A stretch of 64,000 nucleotides of DNA, from the NCBI RefSeq assembly GCF_009873495.1, contig NZ_CP046703.1, positions 2,604,001 to 2,668,000 of the forward strand, read 5' to 3'. This stretch comes from Nostoc sp. ATCC 53789. Lineage in GTDB: Bacteria > Cyanobacteriota > Cyanobacteriia > Cyanobacteriales > Nostocaceae. The position numbers and the translations under genes are program-made. The notes below the pieces were generated by a model. The model worked only from the letters and a program-made list of their open reading frames with translations. It did no database searches and was not told the DNA's origin. Positions 1-8,638 of this stretch are shown piece after piece (the stretch's first letter is position 1; each line of letters starts with the position of its first letter).

Positions 1-125
1 TGTTCTTTATCAAGATAACTTTTTAAAGTATCCTATTTGCCAATTTTGCTATTTATATAGTTATTATTTTTAAAGTATCGATATTTAATCTATCGATCTG
101 CTAAATATTATCTTAGGGTGACTGC

Positions 126-1046
126 ATGACAACCAAAAAAATTACATGGCTAAGTACAACATTGCAATTTAAAGGTTCCGTCATGAAAGCAATCTACAAA
201 CATATTTTATTATGCGGAGCTTTCGGATTTTTGATTTCTATCCTTTACCATTTTGAACTGCCTGTATCCCAACCGATTTTAGGAAGTGTTATTCCTAGTA
301 TTGTTTTAGGTTTATTACTTGTATTTCGCACCAATACTGCTTATGAGCGATTTTGGGAAGGGAGAAAATGCTGGGGTTCTCTAGTAAATAACATCCGAAA
401 TCTGGCCCGGCAAATTTGGGTATCTATTGATGAAATATCTCCAGAAGATAAAGACAATAAAATTACAGCATTAAATTTATTGGTAGCTTTTGCTGTGACA
501 ACTAAATTACATTTGCGCGGAGAAGCAGTCAATAGCGAGTTAGAAGATTTAATGCCATCTACTAAGTATAGAAAATTGAAAATTATGAATAATCCCCCCA
601 TAGAAGTTGCATTTTGGATAGGAGATTATTTACAAGAGCAGTATCATCGCAATTGCCTTAATAGCTACCAGTTAACATCTATGCAAGAATTATTGAATAA
701 TCTTGTAGATAATTTGGGTGCTTGTGAACGGATTTTAAAAACACCTATGCCATTAGCTTACGCCATTCATCTTAAGCAATTATTGTTACTATATTGTTTC
801 CTGCTACCATTTCAAATAGTGGAAAGTCTGGGTTGGTGGACAGGTTTAATTGCGGCTTTAGTTGGTTTTACAGTATTTGGGATTGAAGCAATCGGCTTGG
901 AGATAGAAAACCCCTTTGGTTATGATCCTAACGACTTACCTCTAGATGCGATTTGTGCCACAATGAAACGCAATATAGACGATTTAACTACTCTGACTCC
1001 AAATACGCGATCGCATCCAGGAAAATTGACTTATGAAAAAAGTTGA
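126..1046 (+). CDS. Bestrophin-family anion channel (UPF0187)
   Basis: 306 residues, close to the usual size of bacterial bestrophins, which form pentameric chloride-type channels in a membrane; a role in thylakoid or plasma-membrane ion balance is inference. Seen: two hydrophobic segments near residues 25-70, the sequence TNTAYERFWEGRKCWG near residue 70, which is a family hallmark (R-x-N/T-x-A-Y-x-R-F/W-W-E-G-R), a soluble helical middle, and a C-terminal hydrophobic pair followed by an ENPFGYDPNDLPLD motif, also typical. The start at 126 has AGGGTG five bases upstream; an internal Met lies at residue 20. It stands alone, 118 bases before the next gene on the same strand. Confidence 0.9.
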   Translation: MTTKKITWLSTTLQFKGSVMKAIYKHILLCGAFGFLISILYHFELPVSQPILGSVIPSIVLGLLLVFRTNTAYERFWEGRKCWGSLVNNIRNLARQIWVSIDEISPEDKDNKITALNLLVAFAVTTKLHLRGEAVNSELEDLMPSTKYRKLKIMNNPPIEVAFWIGDYLQEQYHRNCLNSYQLTSMQELLNNLVDNLGACERILKTPMPLAYAIHLKQLLLLYCFLLPFQIVESLGWWTGLIAALVGFTVFGIEAIGLEIENPFGYDPNDLPLDAICATMKRNIDDLTTLTPNTRSHPGKLTYEKS

Positions 1047-1164
1047 GATTGGGAATAACTTACAAGCCTTGGTTATAGCTGTCAAGTCTCATCTCTCCCT
1101 ACCCTCCATCATGTTTCGCAGTACTATATAAACGCGAAACTATCTCTTCATTGGTGGATGTGCA

Positions 1165-2016
1165 ATGATGCCTGTACGTCAAACTTTATCAAAGCCTGAT
1201 ATTCAACTTTCTTACTTAGAGTGGAACCAAGGTCAAGAACCCTTACTGCTGTTACATGGTTTAGGCGACCATGCTTTAGTGTGGTCTAGCTTAGGAGATG
1301 ACTTAGCAGCAGACTACCACATAGTCGCACCAGATATGCGCGGACATGGCGAAAGTACTAAGCCTGAGAGAGATTATACTTTTGAAAGTGCGATCGCAGA
1401 CCTCGAAGCACTCATGGATCATCTAGGATGGACATCTGCCCAGATTGTAAGTCATTCGTGGACAGGTAAATTAGCCGCTATCTGGGCAAGGCAAAACCCA
1501 AAGCGTTTGCGGAGTATAATTCTCGTCGATCCCATTTTCATCTGGAAAATGCCCAGCCTTCTCAGATTAACTTTTCCGATGTTGTATCGCTTCTTACCTT
1601 TTCTCAAAAGCATGGGCCCCTTTACCAGTCATGAAGAAGCCGAACAACAAGCACGGCAGTTAAAGCAATATCAAGGATGGAGTTCCTTGCAGCAACAAGT
1701 TTTCCAAGCAGGGATAGAACAAAAACCCGATGGTAGTTGGGGTAGCAAATTTACCATCGCCGCCCGCGATGGGATTTTTGAAGCAGTTATGCAAGTGCCT
1801 GGTTTTACAATCCCCCTTGATATCCAAGCCCTCTTTGTCCAACCAGAACAAGGACTTAATCGCCAAGATTGGCAAATCCAGCCCTACAAAACCTATCTCA
1901 AAAAACTACGCATCTGCCAAGTTCCAGGCAATCACTGGCCGTTTTTGACACAACCAAAGGCATTTAACCAAACTGTTGCAGCTTTTTTGGCAGAACACAG
2001 AGAGAAAATCTCATGA
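1165..2016 (+). CDS. Alpha/beta hydrolase
   Basis: 283 residues with an alpha/beta-hydrolase fold pattern: oxyanion HG at residues 31-32, PDMRGHGES near 56, a nucleophile elbow reading SHSWTG with Ser98 (the usual Gly before the His is Ser), a strand-end Asp in LVDP, and a late GNHWPF that would supply the catalytic His. The substrate cannot be told; the family includes esterases, epoxide hydrolases and haloperoxidase-like proteins. Two adjacent ATG codons (1165 and 1168) could start it. No signal peptide is visible, so it is probably cytoplasmic. Confidence 0.85.
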   Translation: MMPVRQTLSKPDIQLSYLEWNQGQEPLLLLHGLGDHALVWSSLGDDLAADYHIVAPDMRGHGESTKPERDYTFESAIADLEALMDHLGWTSAQIVSHSWTGKLAAIWARQNPKRLRSIILVDPIFIWKMPSLLRLTFPMLYRFLPFLKSMGPFTSHEEAEQQARQLKQYQGWSSLQQQVFQAGIEQKPDGSWGSKFTIAARDGIFEAVMQVPGFTIPLDIQALFVQPEQGLNRQDWQIQPYKTYLKKLRICQVPGNHWPFLTQPKAFNQTVAAFLAEHREKIS

Positions 2017-2331
2017 TTATTAGACGGGATTATCATCCGGCAACAGAAGAATGAATAGGAAGGATGTTTAGCGATAAGCGGCTACGCATCTGCGCTCCCC
2101 TTAAATCAGTTATTAGTTATCAGTCATCAGCATTTAGTGATTATTGATAACTAATTAGGACTTACACCAAACTACAATGCTGTAGGGGTAATATCCTGCG
2201 GGTAATCCGTTGGAAAACTCGTAGATTAGCCGCTTTGCGTCTACATGAATTGCCCCTAGCTGAAAATAAGGGTTTTGGCTATTGTTTGCGTAAGTCCTGC
2301 TGATAACTGTTAAAGTACGGATAAGCCACTC
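2017..2331. other. Intergenic region with MITE-like repeat
   Basis: 315 bases between the hydrolase and the kinase. It starts with short direct repeats of the TTAGTTATCAG type and then holds the inverted-repeat element at 2157-2299, listed separately. An 87-codon minus-strand reading frame here runs through the repeat and into the kinase gene, and has no coding features. Confidence 0.6.
2157..2299. repeat. MITE-like element with IS-type ends
   Basis: About 143 bases bounded by imperfect inverted ends: AGGACTTACACCAAAC on the left, and CAGGACTTACGCAAACAAT when the right end is read inward. The right end shares its first 13 bases, CAGGACTTACGCA, with the 19-bp ends of the insertion sequence at 45537-46728. 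The inside holds GTAGACGCAAAGCGGCT on the minus strand (2228-2244), a unit found again at 20786 and, with changes, at 28432. No coding capacity. Mobilisation by a related transposase is inference. Confidence 0.6.
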
Positions 2332-4218
2332 ATGAGCCTTTGTATCAATCCCGTTTGCCCTACACCAAATCATCCAAATAATGAACAAAACCGCTTTTGT
2401 CAAAGTTGTGGTTCCCATTTGGAATTGCTAGGACGTTATCGGGTGACGTGCCTGTTGAGTGACAAAACAGGGTTTAGTAAAGTTTATGAAGCATACGAAC
2501 AAGATACTCCTAAAATCCTCAAAATACTCAAAGAGGATTTATCAGGTAACGCCAGAGCAGTAGAACTATTTCAGCAAGAAGTAACTGTGCTGGAACAACT
2601 CAACCATCCCGGCATTCCCAAACAAGATAGTTACTTCCAGTATCAAACCCGACATGGTTTAGTGTTGCATTGCATTGCAATGGAAAAAATCGACGGGTAC
2701 AACTTAATACAGTGGCTAGAGCAGCAGCAGAATCGCCCCATTTCCGAAGACCAAGCTGTAGCTTGGCTAAAACAATTAGTGGAAATTTTGGATTTAGTGC
2801 ATCGTAAACAATACCTGCATCGAGATATTAAGCCATCTAATATCATGATTAGATCCCCCCTTAAGAAGGATTGGGGGGAATTGGTACTGATTGATTTTGG
2901 CACAGCCACTGAAATTGACAGAACCAATCCATACCAAATGAGCAATGGCGACGGGATGACAGCACTTATGTCATCTGGCTACAGCGCTCCAGAACAAATG
3001 AATGGTCAAGCAGTACCGCAATCAGATTTCTTTGCTTTGGGACGCACCTTTATATTTTTGCTAACCGGACACCATCCCTTAGATATGTATGATGTCCAGC
3101 AAAATGTATTGCACTGGCAAAATCACGCCATCGATATCTCACCCTTACTATTAAATTTAATTGATTGGCTCACAACAGCAGATATAAAAAAGCGTCCTGC
3201 TAATGCTCAAGAAATTTTGCAGCGCCTAGAACAAATTGAAGAAGGCAAAAAGTTCTGCTCAGATGAGGATTCAACCCCACCTGTTGCGCCAGGTTCCCCC
3301 AAAGTAGAGGAGCCACTTGCAGAAGTGGAGGATTCAGAGCCAATCTCGCTGTTGTCGGAGCAGGAACCAGAAAATAGTATTCCTCCTGCCTCTGTTGTTG
3401 AAACTCAGCTAACAGAAACTACTCCTGAAAATATTAATTTAGTAATTGATTTGAACACAGAAGAGTTGTCCCCGCAAATTCCTAAAACTTTATCATCCCC
3501 ACAGAAAGAGCCAGAAGAAGTACCACTATTGAAATTTTTTGCAGGGTTGCTAGTGATATTAGGATTACTTAGTATAGTGGCTTTAGCAATGCGAAACTCA
3601 AAATTTCTTGTGAATTCAAATTATGGTCAATCTCCCGAAAAGAGAGGTAAGATTGATTATTTTTCTTATCAAGAAGGTAGAGATAGCCAAGGGAGGAGAG
3701 CTGAATTTAATATAGCTGTTTTATCACTAGAATATAAATGGCTTTTAGGTAGCAATTTTCAAATTAAATATAACGATGAAATTATTAGTATAGACCTTTT
3801 AAAGTTGAACTTAGAACAAGAAGGGATACAAAAGATAATGGATGAACCCAGAGAAATTATCTCTGTAGGTACAGTTGCTTGTAAGGGTAATATAGCAGTT
3901 CAACAGCGAATGGCTCTAGAACGTTCTAAACAAATTCAATTTTTAGTCAAGAAATTATTTATTAATACTCCAAGCATCAAAGGTTATAGGATATTAAATT
4001 TAGGACAATTTCAACGGAGTAATTGTCAGGCAAATCAGGATTTAACTACATATCAGAGAAGTATTATAATTATTGGTGTGAAAAATAAATCCGCAGGTGT
4101 CATTCTCGATGAAGCACTACGGGATAGGTTAGAAAAGAAACCTTTTGCTGATTTTAAGTTAGAAGATTATTCCTTGGGGACGGCAGAAAACTTTAGGACG
4201 ATACCAAGTAATTTATAA
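2332..4218 (+). CDS. Zinc-ribbon Ser/Thr protein kinase, membrane anchored
   Basis: 628 residues. An N-terminal four-Cys zinc ribbon (Cys4, Cys9, Cys23, Cys26, the last pair as CQSCG) precedes a Hanks-type kinase domain, residues about 34-300: a degenerate glycine loop, Lys in KILKILK, the catalytic HRDIKPSN and the DFG motif. A Pro/Glu-rich linker follows, then one transmembrane helix near residues 404-422 and about 200 residues that would lie outside the cytoplasm. That C-terminal part is not recognised; a stretch with QQRMALERSKQ weakly recalls OmpA-type domains. Between HRDIKPSN and DFG the sequence RSPLKKDWGE is encoded by a GATCCCCCC...GGGGGGA inverted repeat, which looks like an in-frame repeat insertion. 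Confidence 0.88.
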   Translation: MSLCINPVCPTPNHPNNEQNRFCQSCGSHLELLGRYRVTCLLSDKTGFSKVYEAYEQDTPKILKILKEDLSGNARAVELFQQEVTVLEQLNHPGIPKQDSYFQYQTRHGLVLHCIAMEKIDGYNLIQWLEQQQNRPISEDQAVAWLKQLVEILDLVHRKQYLHRDIKPSNIMIRSPLKKDWGELVLIDFGTATEIDRTNPYQMSNGDGMTALMSSGYSAPEQMNGQAVPQSDFFALGRTFIFLLTGHHPLDMYDVQQNVLHWQNHAIDISPLLLNLIDWLTTADIKKRPANAQEILQRLEQIEEGKKFCSDEDSTPPVAPGSPKVEEPLAEVEDSEPISLLSEQEPENSIPPASVVETQLTETTPENINLVIDLNTEELSPQIPKTLSSPQKEPEEVPLLKFFAGLLVILGLLSIVALAMRNSKFLVNSNYGQSPEKRGKIDYFSYQEGRDSQGRRAEFNIAVLSLEYKWLLGSNFQIKYNDEIISIDLLKLNLEQEGIQKIMDEPREIISVGTVACKGNIAVQQRMALERSKQIQFLVKKLFINTPSIKGYRILNLGQFQRSNCQANQDLTTYQRSIIIIGVKNKSAGVILDEALRDRLEKKPFADFKLEDYSLGTAENFRTIPSNL

Positions 4219-4292
4219 AATATATAGCAAAGTATATCAGTCTATGGGTTTGCTCAATCATAATATATCGCCACTTTAGTAATTATGATTGT

Positions 4293-5081
4293 TTATGCTC
4301 CCATCCCAGAATACCTCTTCAAACCCGCACGCCAAAGGAAGCGATTCAGACCCAAAAACACTAATATCCAACCAAACATTGACCAAAATCCTCGCCCTAT
4401 ATCCACAGGTAGCCCTACCAAAAGACTCGCAGGAAAATCAATCAAATACGGAAAAGGCGTAAACATTACTATTGCCCGCACAGGTTCTGGAAAAACCTCT
4501 AAAGGTGCTATCAAACCAGATAAAAATAGATAAAACAACAACCAAAAGTTTTCTAAAGCACTAGCCCGTTCTGTCCAAAAAGCAAACATGGCAAAAGTGT
4601 ACTGAATTGTAAACCGCAAAGTAAAAGCTAGCACCACCGCCAATGTAAACAGCAAAAATCTACTCAAACTTGGTACCCAAAAAGCCTGGGGATAAAGAAT
4701 AAAAAATAATCCCACTAATAAAAAAGCAAACGATAGCCTAGCAAATCTTTCAGAAATATGCCCTGCAACATGATGCCATACTGGGTCGAGTGGTTGTAGC
4801 AACTTGGGCGAAAGCTTGCCTTCCACGACCTCTTTTTCAAAGTCCCAAATTACCCAAACAACTGTTAATTGTCTAACGATGAAAACCGTGATAAAGTAAC
4901 GGGCAAAATCTACAGGTGATAGCCCAAACTGCCCGCCTTGTGCTGCCTGTATCCAGATACCCATGAGGATAATCGGCAAAGACCCAGCCAAAACCCATAA
5001 AATTAGTTCTGCTCGATACTCAACCATATAGGCGTAATATACTGACAGCAAAGTTAGGGCTTTTCTAATCATCTTTTTCAT
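4293..5081 (-). CDS. ABC-2 type transporter permease
   Basis: 262 residues, strongly hydrophobic, with about six predicted membrane spans. The conserved stretch around WVIWDFEKEVVEGKLSPKLL, followed by PLDPVWHHVAGH, is typical of the ABC2_membrane_6 (DUF990) permeases. It follows the ATPase gene by 47 bases on the same strand, so the two form one exporter operon. In this family two different permeases often accompany one ATPase; only one is present here. The substrate is unknown. Confidence 0.88.
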   Translation of the reverse strand: MKKMIRKALTLLSVYYAYMVEYRAELILWVLAGSLPIILMGIWIQAAQGGQFGLSPVDFARYFITVFIVRQLTVVWVIWDFEKEVVEGKLSPKLLQPLDPVWHHVAGHISERFARLSFAFLLVGLFFILYPQAFWVPSLSRFLLFTLAVVLAFTLRFTIQYTFAMFAFWTERASALENFWLLFYLFLSGLIAPLEVFPEPVRAIVMFTPFPYLIDFPASLLVGLPVDIGRGFWSMFGWILVFLGLNRFLWRAGLKRYSGMGA

Positions 5082-5128
5082 TTATAGTGCATTCTCCCCT
5101 CGGCAACTCTATATTCTGGCAGCGATCG

Positions 5129-6109
5129 CTACACAACACCTGCCTGAAAAACTCGTCCAATTACTTCTTCTACAGGCGGTTCAGTAACAGTTAAATCAAT
5201 TACCTCCAAATCCGTCAAAATCTTAGATACCGTGCGGGTAAGCGCCTCTCTAGATACCATAAAATGCACCGATCGCCCTTCTAAGAGTTGCACATCCCCG
5301 TATGTCATAAGTTTTTCCATTGGTAGAGGTTGGGCTAATTCTATATGGACTTCTCGGTAAGGAGCAAAACGTTCTAGTAGTCCATCTAAACTACCGTCAT
5401 ACATCAGGCTTCCTTGGTGAATCAACAGCACTCGTTGACACAAAGCTGTAATATCAGCCATGTAGTGACTCGTCAACAGCACTGTAGCCTGATAACGCTG
5501 ATTGTAGTCGCGCAAAAAATCGCGTACCGCCACCTGAGCATTTACATCTAATCCCAGAGTCGGTTCATCTAGGAACAATACATGGGGACGATGCAAAAGT
5601 GCTGCTAGCAATTCTGCCTTCATCCGCTCACCCAAAGATAGCTTCCGTACCGGTTGGGTCAGTTTGCCTTCTAGGGAAAGCATCTCTGTTAATTCTCCTA
5701 CCCGCCTTTGAAACTCTTTATCAGAGATGTTGTATACAGCAGCATTAATTCTCAAAGAATCCAGCGCTGGTAAGTCCCAAATTAGCTGCTGTTTTTGCCC
5801 CATCACCAAGGTAATTTTTTGCAAAAATGCTTCTTTCCGATGAAACGGAATTTGTCCAGCTACCGTGACTTTACCGCTAGAGGGATGAATCAGCCCCGTG
5901 AGCATTTTTAGTGTGGTGGTTTTTCCAGCACCATTTGGGCCCAAAAACCCTACTACTTCACCAGGAGAAATTTGAAAGGAAACATCCTGAACTGCTTTAA
6001 TTGAGCGGTAGGTACGGCGGAAAAGGTGAGTGATTGTACCTTTAATACCCGGACTTTTAACTGCTACTGGATAAGATTTACTCAAATTTTCAGCAACAAT
6101 GATTGACAT
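5129..6109 (-). CDS. ABC exporter ATP-binding protein
   Basis: 326 residues from the ATG at 6109; an upstream in-frame GTG at 6145 would add 12 residues, but ATG followed by SIIVAENLSKSYP is the normal family start. Seen: Walker A GPNGAGKTTT, Q-loop region MGQKQQLIWDL, signature LSLGERMKAEL, Walker B VLFLDEPTLGLD, and the switch His in LLTSHY. The C-terminal 80 residues form the extra domain usual in ABC-2 partner ATPases. It supplies energy to the permease encoded just downstream. Confidence 0.92.
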   Translation of the reverse strand: MSIIVAENLSKSYPVAVKSPGIKGTITHLFRRTYRSIKAVQDVSFQISPGEVVGFLGPNGAGKTTTLKMLTGLIHPSSGKVTVAGQIPFHRKEAFLQKITLVMGQKQQLIWDLPALDSLRINAAVYNISDKEFQRRVGELTEMLSLEGKLTQPVRKLSLGERMKAELLAALLHRPHVLFLDEPTLGLDVNAQVAVRDFLRDYNQRYQATVLLTSHYMADITALCQRVLLIHQGSLMYDGSLDGLLERFAPYREVHIELAQPLPMEKLMTYGDVQLLEGRSVHFMVSREALTRTVSKILTDLEVIDLTVTEPPVEEVIGRVFQAGVV

Positions 6110-6591
6110 ATTTTTTATATTAGAACCACGGATGCATATAGACACACGTAAATCATCGATGTTTAACTAAACAGAATTCAGGAGTCAGGAGTCAGAATGG
6201 ACTAAACCCTAGCTATCCGCTAACAGAATTGAATTTTGACCAATAAAGTGGATAGCGAGTGAGAGTTTTTTTGATTCTGACTTCTGGATTCTTCTACTGT
6301 GGTTCCAAATAGGAAAGTAGGGATTTTCGGCAGTGACATATCATGATTGACTGTGATGAAGAAAGGGAAAGGGGAAAAGGGGAAAGGGGAAAGGGAACCC
6401 CATACTTAAAAGCAGGGGTTTCAAATATAGACACTGCTAAGTTATCGCACTACGTGCCTTAAAAATCTTGTTTTTTTATTCTCCATATTTAAAAATAGGG
6501 GCTTCATACCTTTTATTAGTGTATTGCCCTTTCCCCCTTTCCCCTTCCCCTTTTCCCCTTCTTGGTGGGCATTATGCACAACACATAGACT
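6110..6591. repeat. Intergenic region of dispersed and polypurine repeats
   Basis: No gene seen. At 6173-6292 there is a dispersed repeat that begins GAATTCAGGAGTCAGGAGTC, includes GCTATCCGCTAACAG, and ends with GATTCTGACTTCTGGATTC; a second copy lies at 17030-17220. A polypurine tract of GGGGAAA units (about 6361-6399) faces a complementary CCCCTTT tract (about 6529-6562), so the region between could fold into a long hairpin. A 196-codon plus-strand frame that starts here is a shadow of the AarF gene. Confidence 0.7.
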
Positions 6592-8256
6592 TTACCGCAA
6601 ACGTCCCGATCGCAATGTACTAATAATTAACCACAAACCCAATAAACTAGCGACTGCAAACAGGGTGGTACTTAAAAAAGATAACTGTGTTGTCTGCGCT
6701 CTAGTGGAAATAATTGCTGCACCCATAATCAGCGAACCTACTAGTATACTAAAAGATAGTCGGTTAGCCGCATCGTCCATAGTGCGCCGCACGCCATCTA
6801 AACCCCGCAGCGATAGATTCCACTGTAAGGTTTCTGAGGTAACTCGGTCTAATAGCAGTTCTATTTGGCGAGGAGATTGGAGAGACAGACTTTTAATATC
6901 TAAGGCTGTCCGTAATAGCGATCGCACTGGATTATCGCCCAATAATTGCCGACGAAACAAGTCTGTAATTAATGGTTTAACTTCATCGAAAAAATTAAGC
7001 TCTGGGTTGAATGTCCGCGCTACACCTTCTAAATTTGCTAGGGTTTTGGCATACAAACCCATATTGCTAGGTAATCTAATTTTATTGTTACGCGCAACTT
7101 GTAAAACTTCATAAATTATCTGACTGAAGTTGATTTGCGTTAAGCTGACATTGTGATACTTTCGCAACATGCGATCGTAATCATTTTCTAACCGCGACAA
7201 AATAACTGGTTGAGCAGAATCTGATAGCTGCAAAGTTAATTGAGCGCACCTTTGAGCATCTAAATCAACGATCGCTAACAACATCTCTGTTAATATCTGC
7301 TGTGTGCGGGGATCAAGTCTTCCCACCATGCCACAGTCTAAGAGAGCAACCCGCCCATCTGTGAGATAAAACAAGTTTCCCGGATGGGGATCGGCGTGAA
7401 AAAAGCCATCAATATATAATTGTTGAAAAAATACCCGAAATAACAAAGTAGTTATTTCTTTACGCTCTACGGCAGGGTCTTTACCATTATTGTTATTGTT
7501 TAAATCTGCCGACAAGAATGGTACTCCATCTAACCATTCCATCACCAGTAATTTTTCTGTAGTCAATTCCCAGTTAATCTCTGCAACCACTATTTGCGTG
7601 GGATCAAACCAGCGACTTTTAGATAAGTTGCGCCGCAGTTGGTCGGTAAAACCCGCTTCCCGTGTAAAATCTAACTCGGCTTCTAGGGCTTTGGTAAATT
7701 CTTCAGCAATGGATTTGATTTCGTAGGTTTGCCCAAATTCAGTCCGCGCCACTAAATCGGCAATACCTTGAATTAAAGCAATATCTTGGGCAATAGTCAG
7801 ATCGATTCCTGGACGTTGTACTTTTAGAGCGACTTCTCGACCGTCTGCTAATGTAGCGCGATGTGTCTGGGCAATTGATCCCGCCGCTACGGGGATCGGG
7901 TTAACTGTCTTGAAGGTTTCTGCTAGTGGACGTTTTAATTCTTTGCGAAGGATTATTTCTATTTCTGACCAAGGAACTGGTGGTACTTCGTCTTGTAAGG
8001 TTGATAGTTCCTCAATGTAGGAGGCGCTGAGTAAATCTGGACGGGTAGAAAGTAGCTGTCCAAGTTTAACGTAAACTGGCCCCAAGTCTACCAGGATATT
8101 TTTTAAAACCGCAGGTGTAGGTAACTGTGGTTCATCAGCTTTGCCACCAGTGAGTAACCTTCGCATATAGTCCCAACCATTGCGAAGGAATACTTCAAGA
8201 ATTTCTCGTTGACGGGGAACAGTTTGGGTGAGGAACATTTTTGTAAATAACTGCAA
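6592..8256 (-). CDS. AarF/UbiB (ABC1) family atypical kinase
   Basis: 554 residues. The ABC1 domain shows the KxGQ motif (VKLGQLLSTRPDLL), the Ala-rich nucleotide loop AAGSIAQTH, a VALKVQRPG Lys, HADPHPGN as the catalytic loop and LLDCGMVGR for the DFG-type motif. Two hydrophobic segments end the protein. Members support quinone synthesis in bacteria and, in chloroplasts, act at plastoglobules on prenyl lipids; a role in plastoquinone or tocopherol metabolism is inference from the family. The YidD-like gene lies 12 bases upstream on the same strand, so the two may be co-transcribed. Confidence 0.93.
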   Translation of the reverse strand: MQLFTKMFLTQTVPRQREILEVFLRNGWDYMRRLLTGGKADEPQLPTPAVLKNILVDLGPVYVKLGQLLSTRPDLLSASYIEELSTLQDEVPPVPWSEIEIILRKELKRPLAETFKTVNPIPVAAGSIAQTHRATLADGREVALKVQRPGIDLTIAQDIALIQGIADLVARTEFGQTYEIKSIAEEFTKALEAELDFTREAGFTDQLRRNLSKSRWFDPTQIVVAEINWELTTEKLLVMEWLDGVPFLSADLNNNNNGKDPAVERKEITTLLFRVFFQQLYIDGFFHADPHPGNLFYLTDGRVALLDCGMVGRLDPRTQQILTEMLLAIVDLDAQRCAQLTLQLSDSAQPVILSRLENDYDRMLRKYHNVSLTQINFSQIIYEVLQVARNNKIRLPSNMGLYAKTLANLEGVARTFNPELNFFDEVKPLITDLFRRQLLGDNPVRSLLRTALDIKSLSLQSPRQIELLLDRVTSETLQWNLSLRGLDGVRRTMDDAANRLSFSILVGSLIMGAAIISTRAQTTQLSFLSTTLFAVASLLGLWLIISTLRSGRLR

Positions 8257-8268
8257 AGACGCAGGGAG

Positions 8269-8556
8269 TTAAAGAGGTAAACAACAGGGGATAACAATAC
8301 AACGGAAGTTGGCTTTAGCTTTTAAAGTTTTGCTAGCTGCGCCACAGCCTTGGAATCTTTTTATGGATGATTGTACGGCTTCGTGAAATTTCTGTTCACT
8401 TAGCATTCGTTTGACGTAATTAGAGCAGGAATCCCCACCGTGTAATAAGCGATGGGAACAACTAAATCCTTTGGAAGGAGAAATATATTTTTGATAGGCT
8501 GTAATAGACTCGATTGCCATTGTCTTGGCGAGAGGCTCAAAGCTAATAATGTTCAT
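8269..8556 (-). CDS. YidD-like membrane insertion factor
   Basis: 95 residues. The core, from ITAYQKYISPSKGFSC to the second Cys in GGDSCSNYVKR, matches the YidD (haemolytic domain, DUF37) pattern in which Y-Q-x-x-I-S-P precedes Cys residues. The cyanobacterial version is longer and richer in Cys, ending CIVIPCCLPL. YidD helps YidC/Oxa1-type insertion of membrane proteins. An internal ATG at 8520 is a possible alternative start. Confidence 0.75.
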   Translation of the reverse strand: MNIISFEPLAKTMAIESITAYQKYISPSKGFSCSHRLLHGGDSCSNYVKRMLSEQKFHEAVQSSIKRFQGCGAASKTLKAKANFRCIVIPCCLPL

Positions 8557-8638
8557 AACTGTCAGATAAAATAACAGACAGTCAAGTTATAATAGGAAAA
8601 CAGACTTTTTAGCCTCTGCCAAGGGTTCTAACTTTCTT

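Noticed and set aside
6524..7114. 196-codon plus-strand frame
   Set aside because: It is opposite the well-supported AarF gene and starts in a polypyrimidine repeat.
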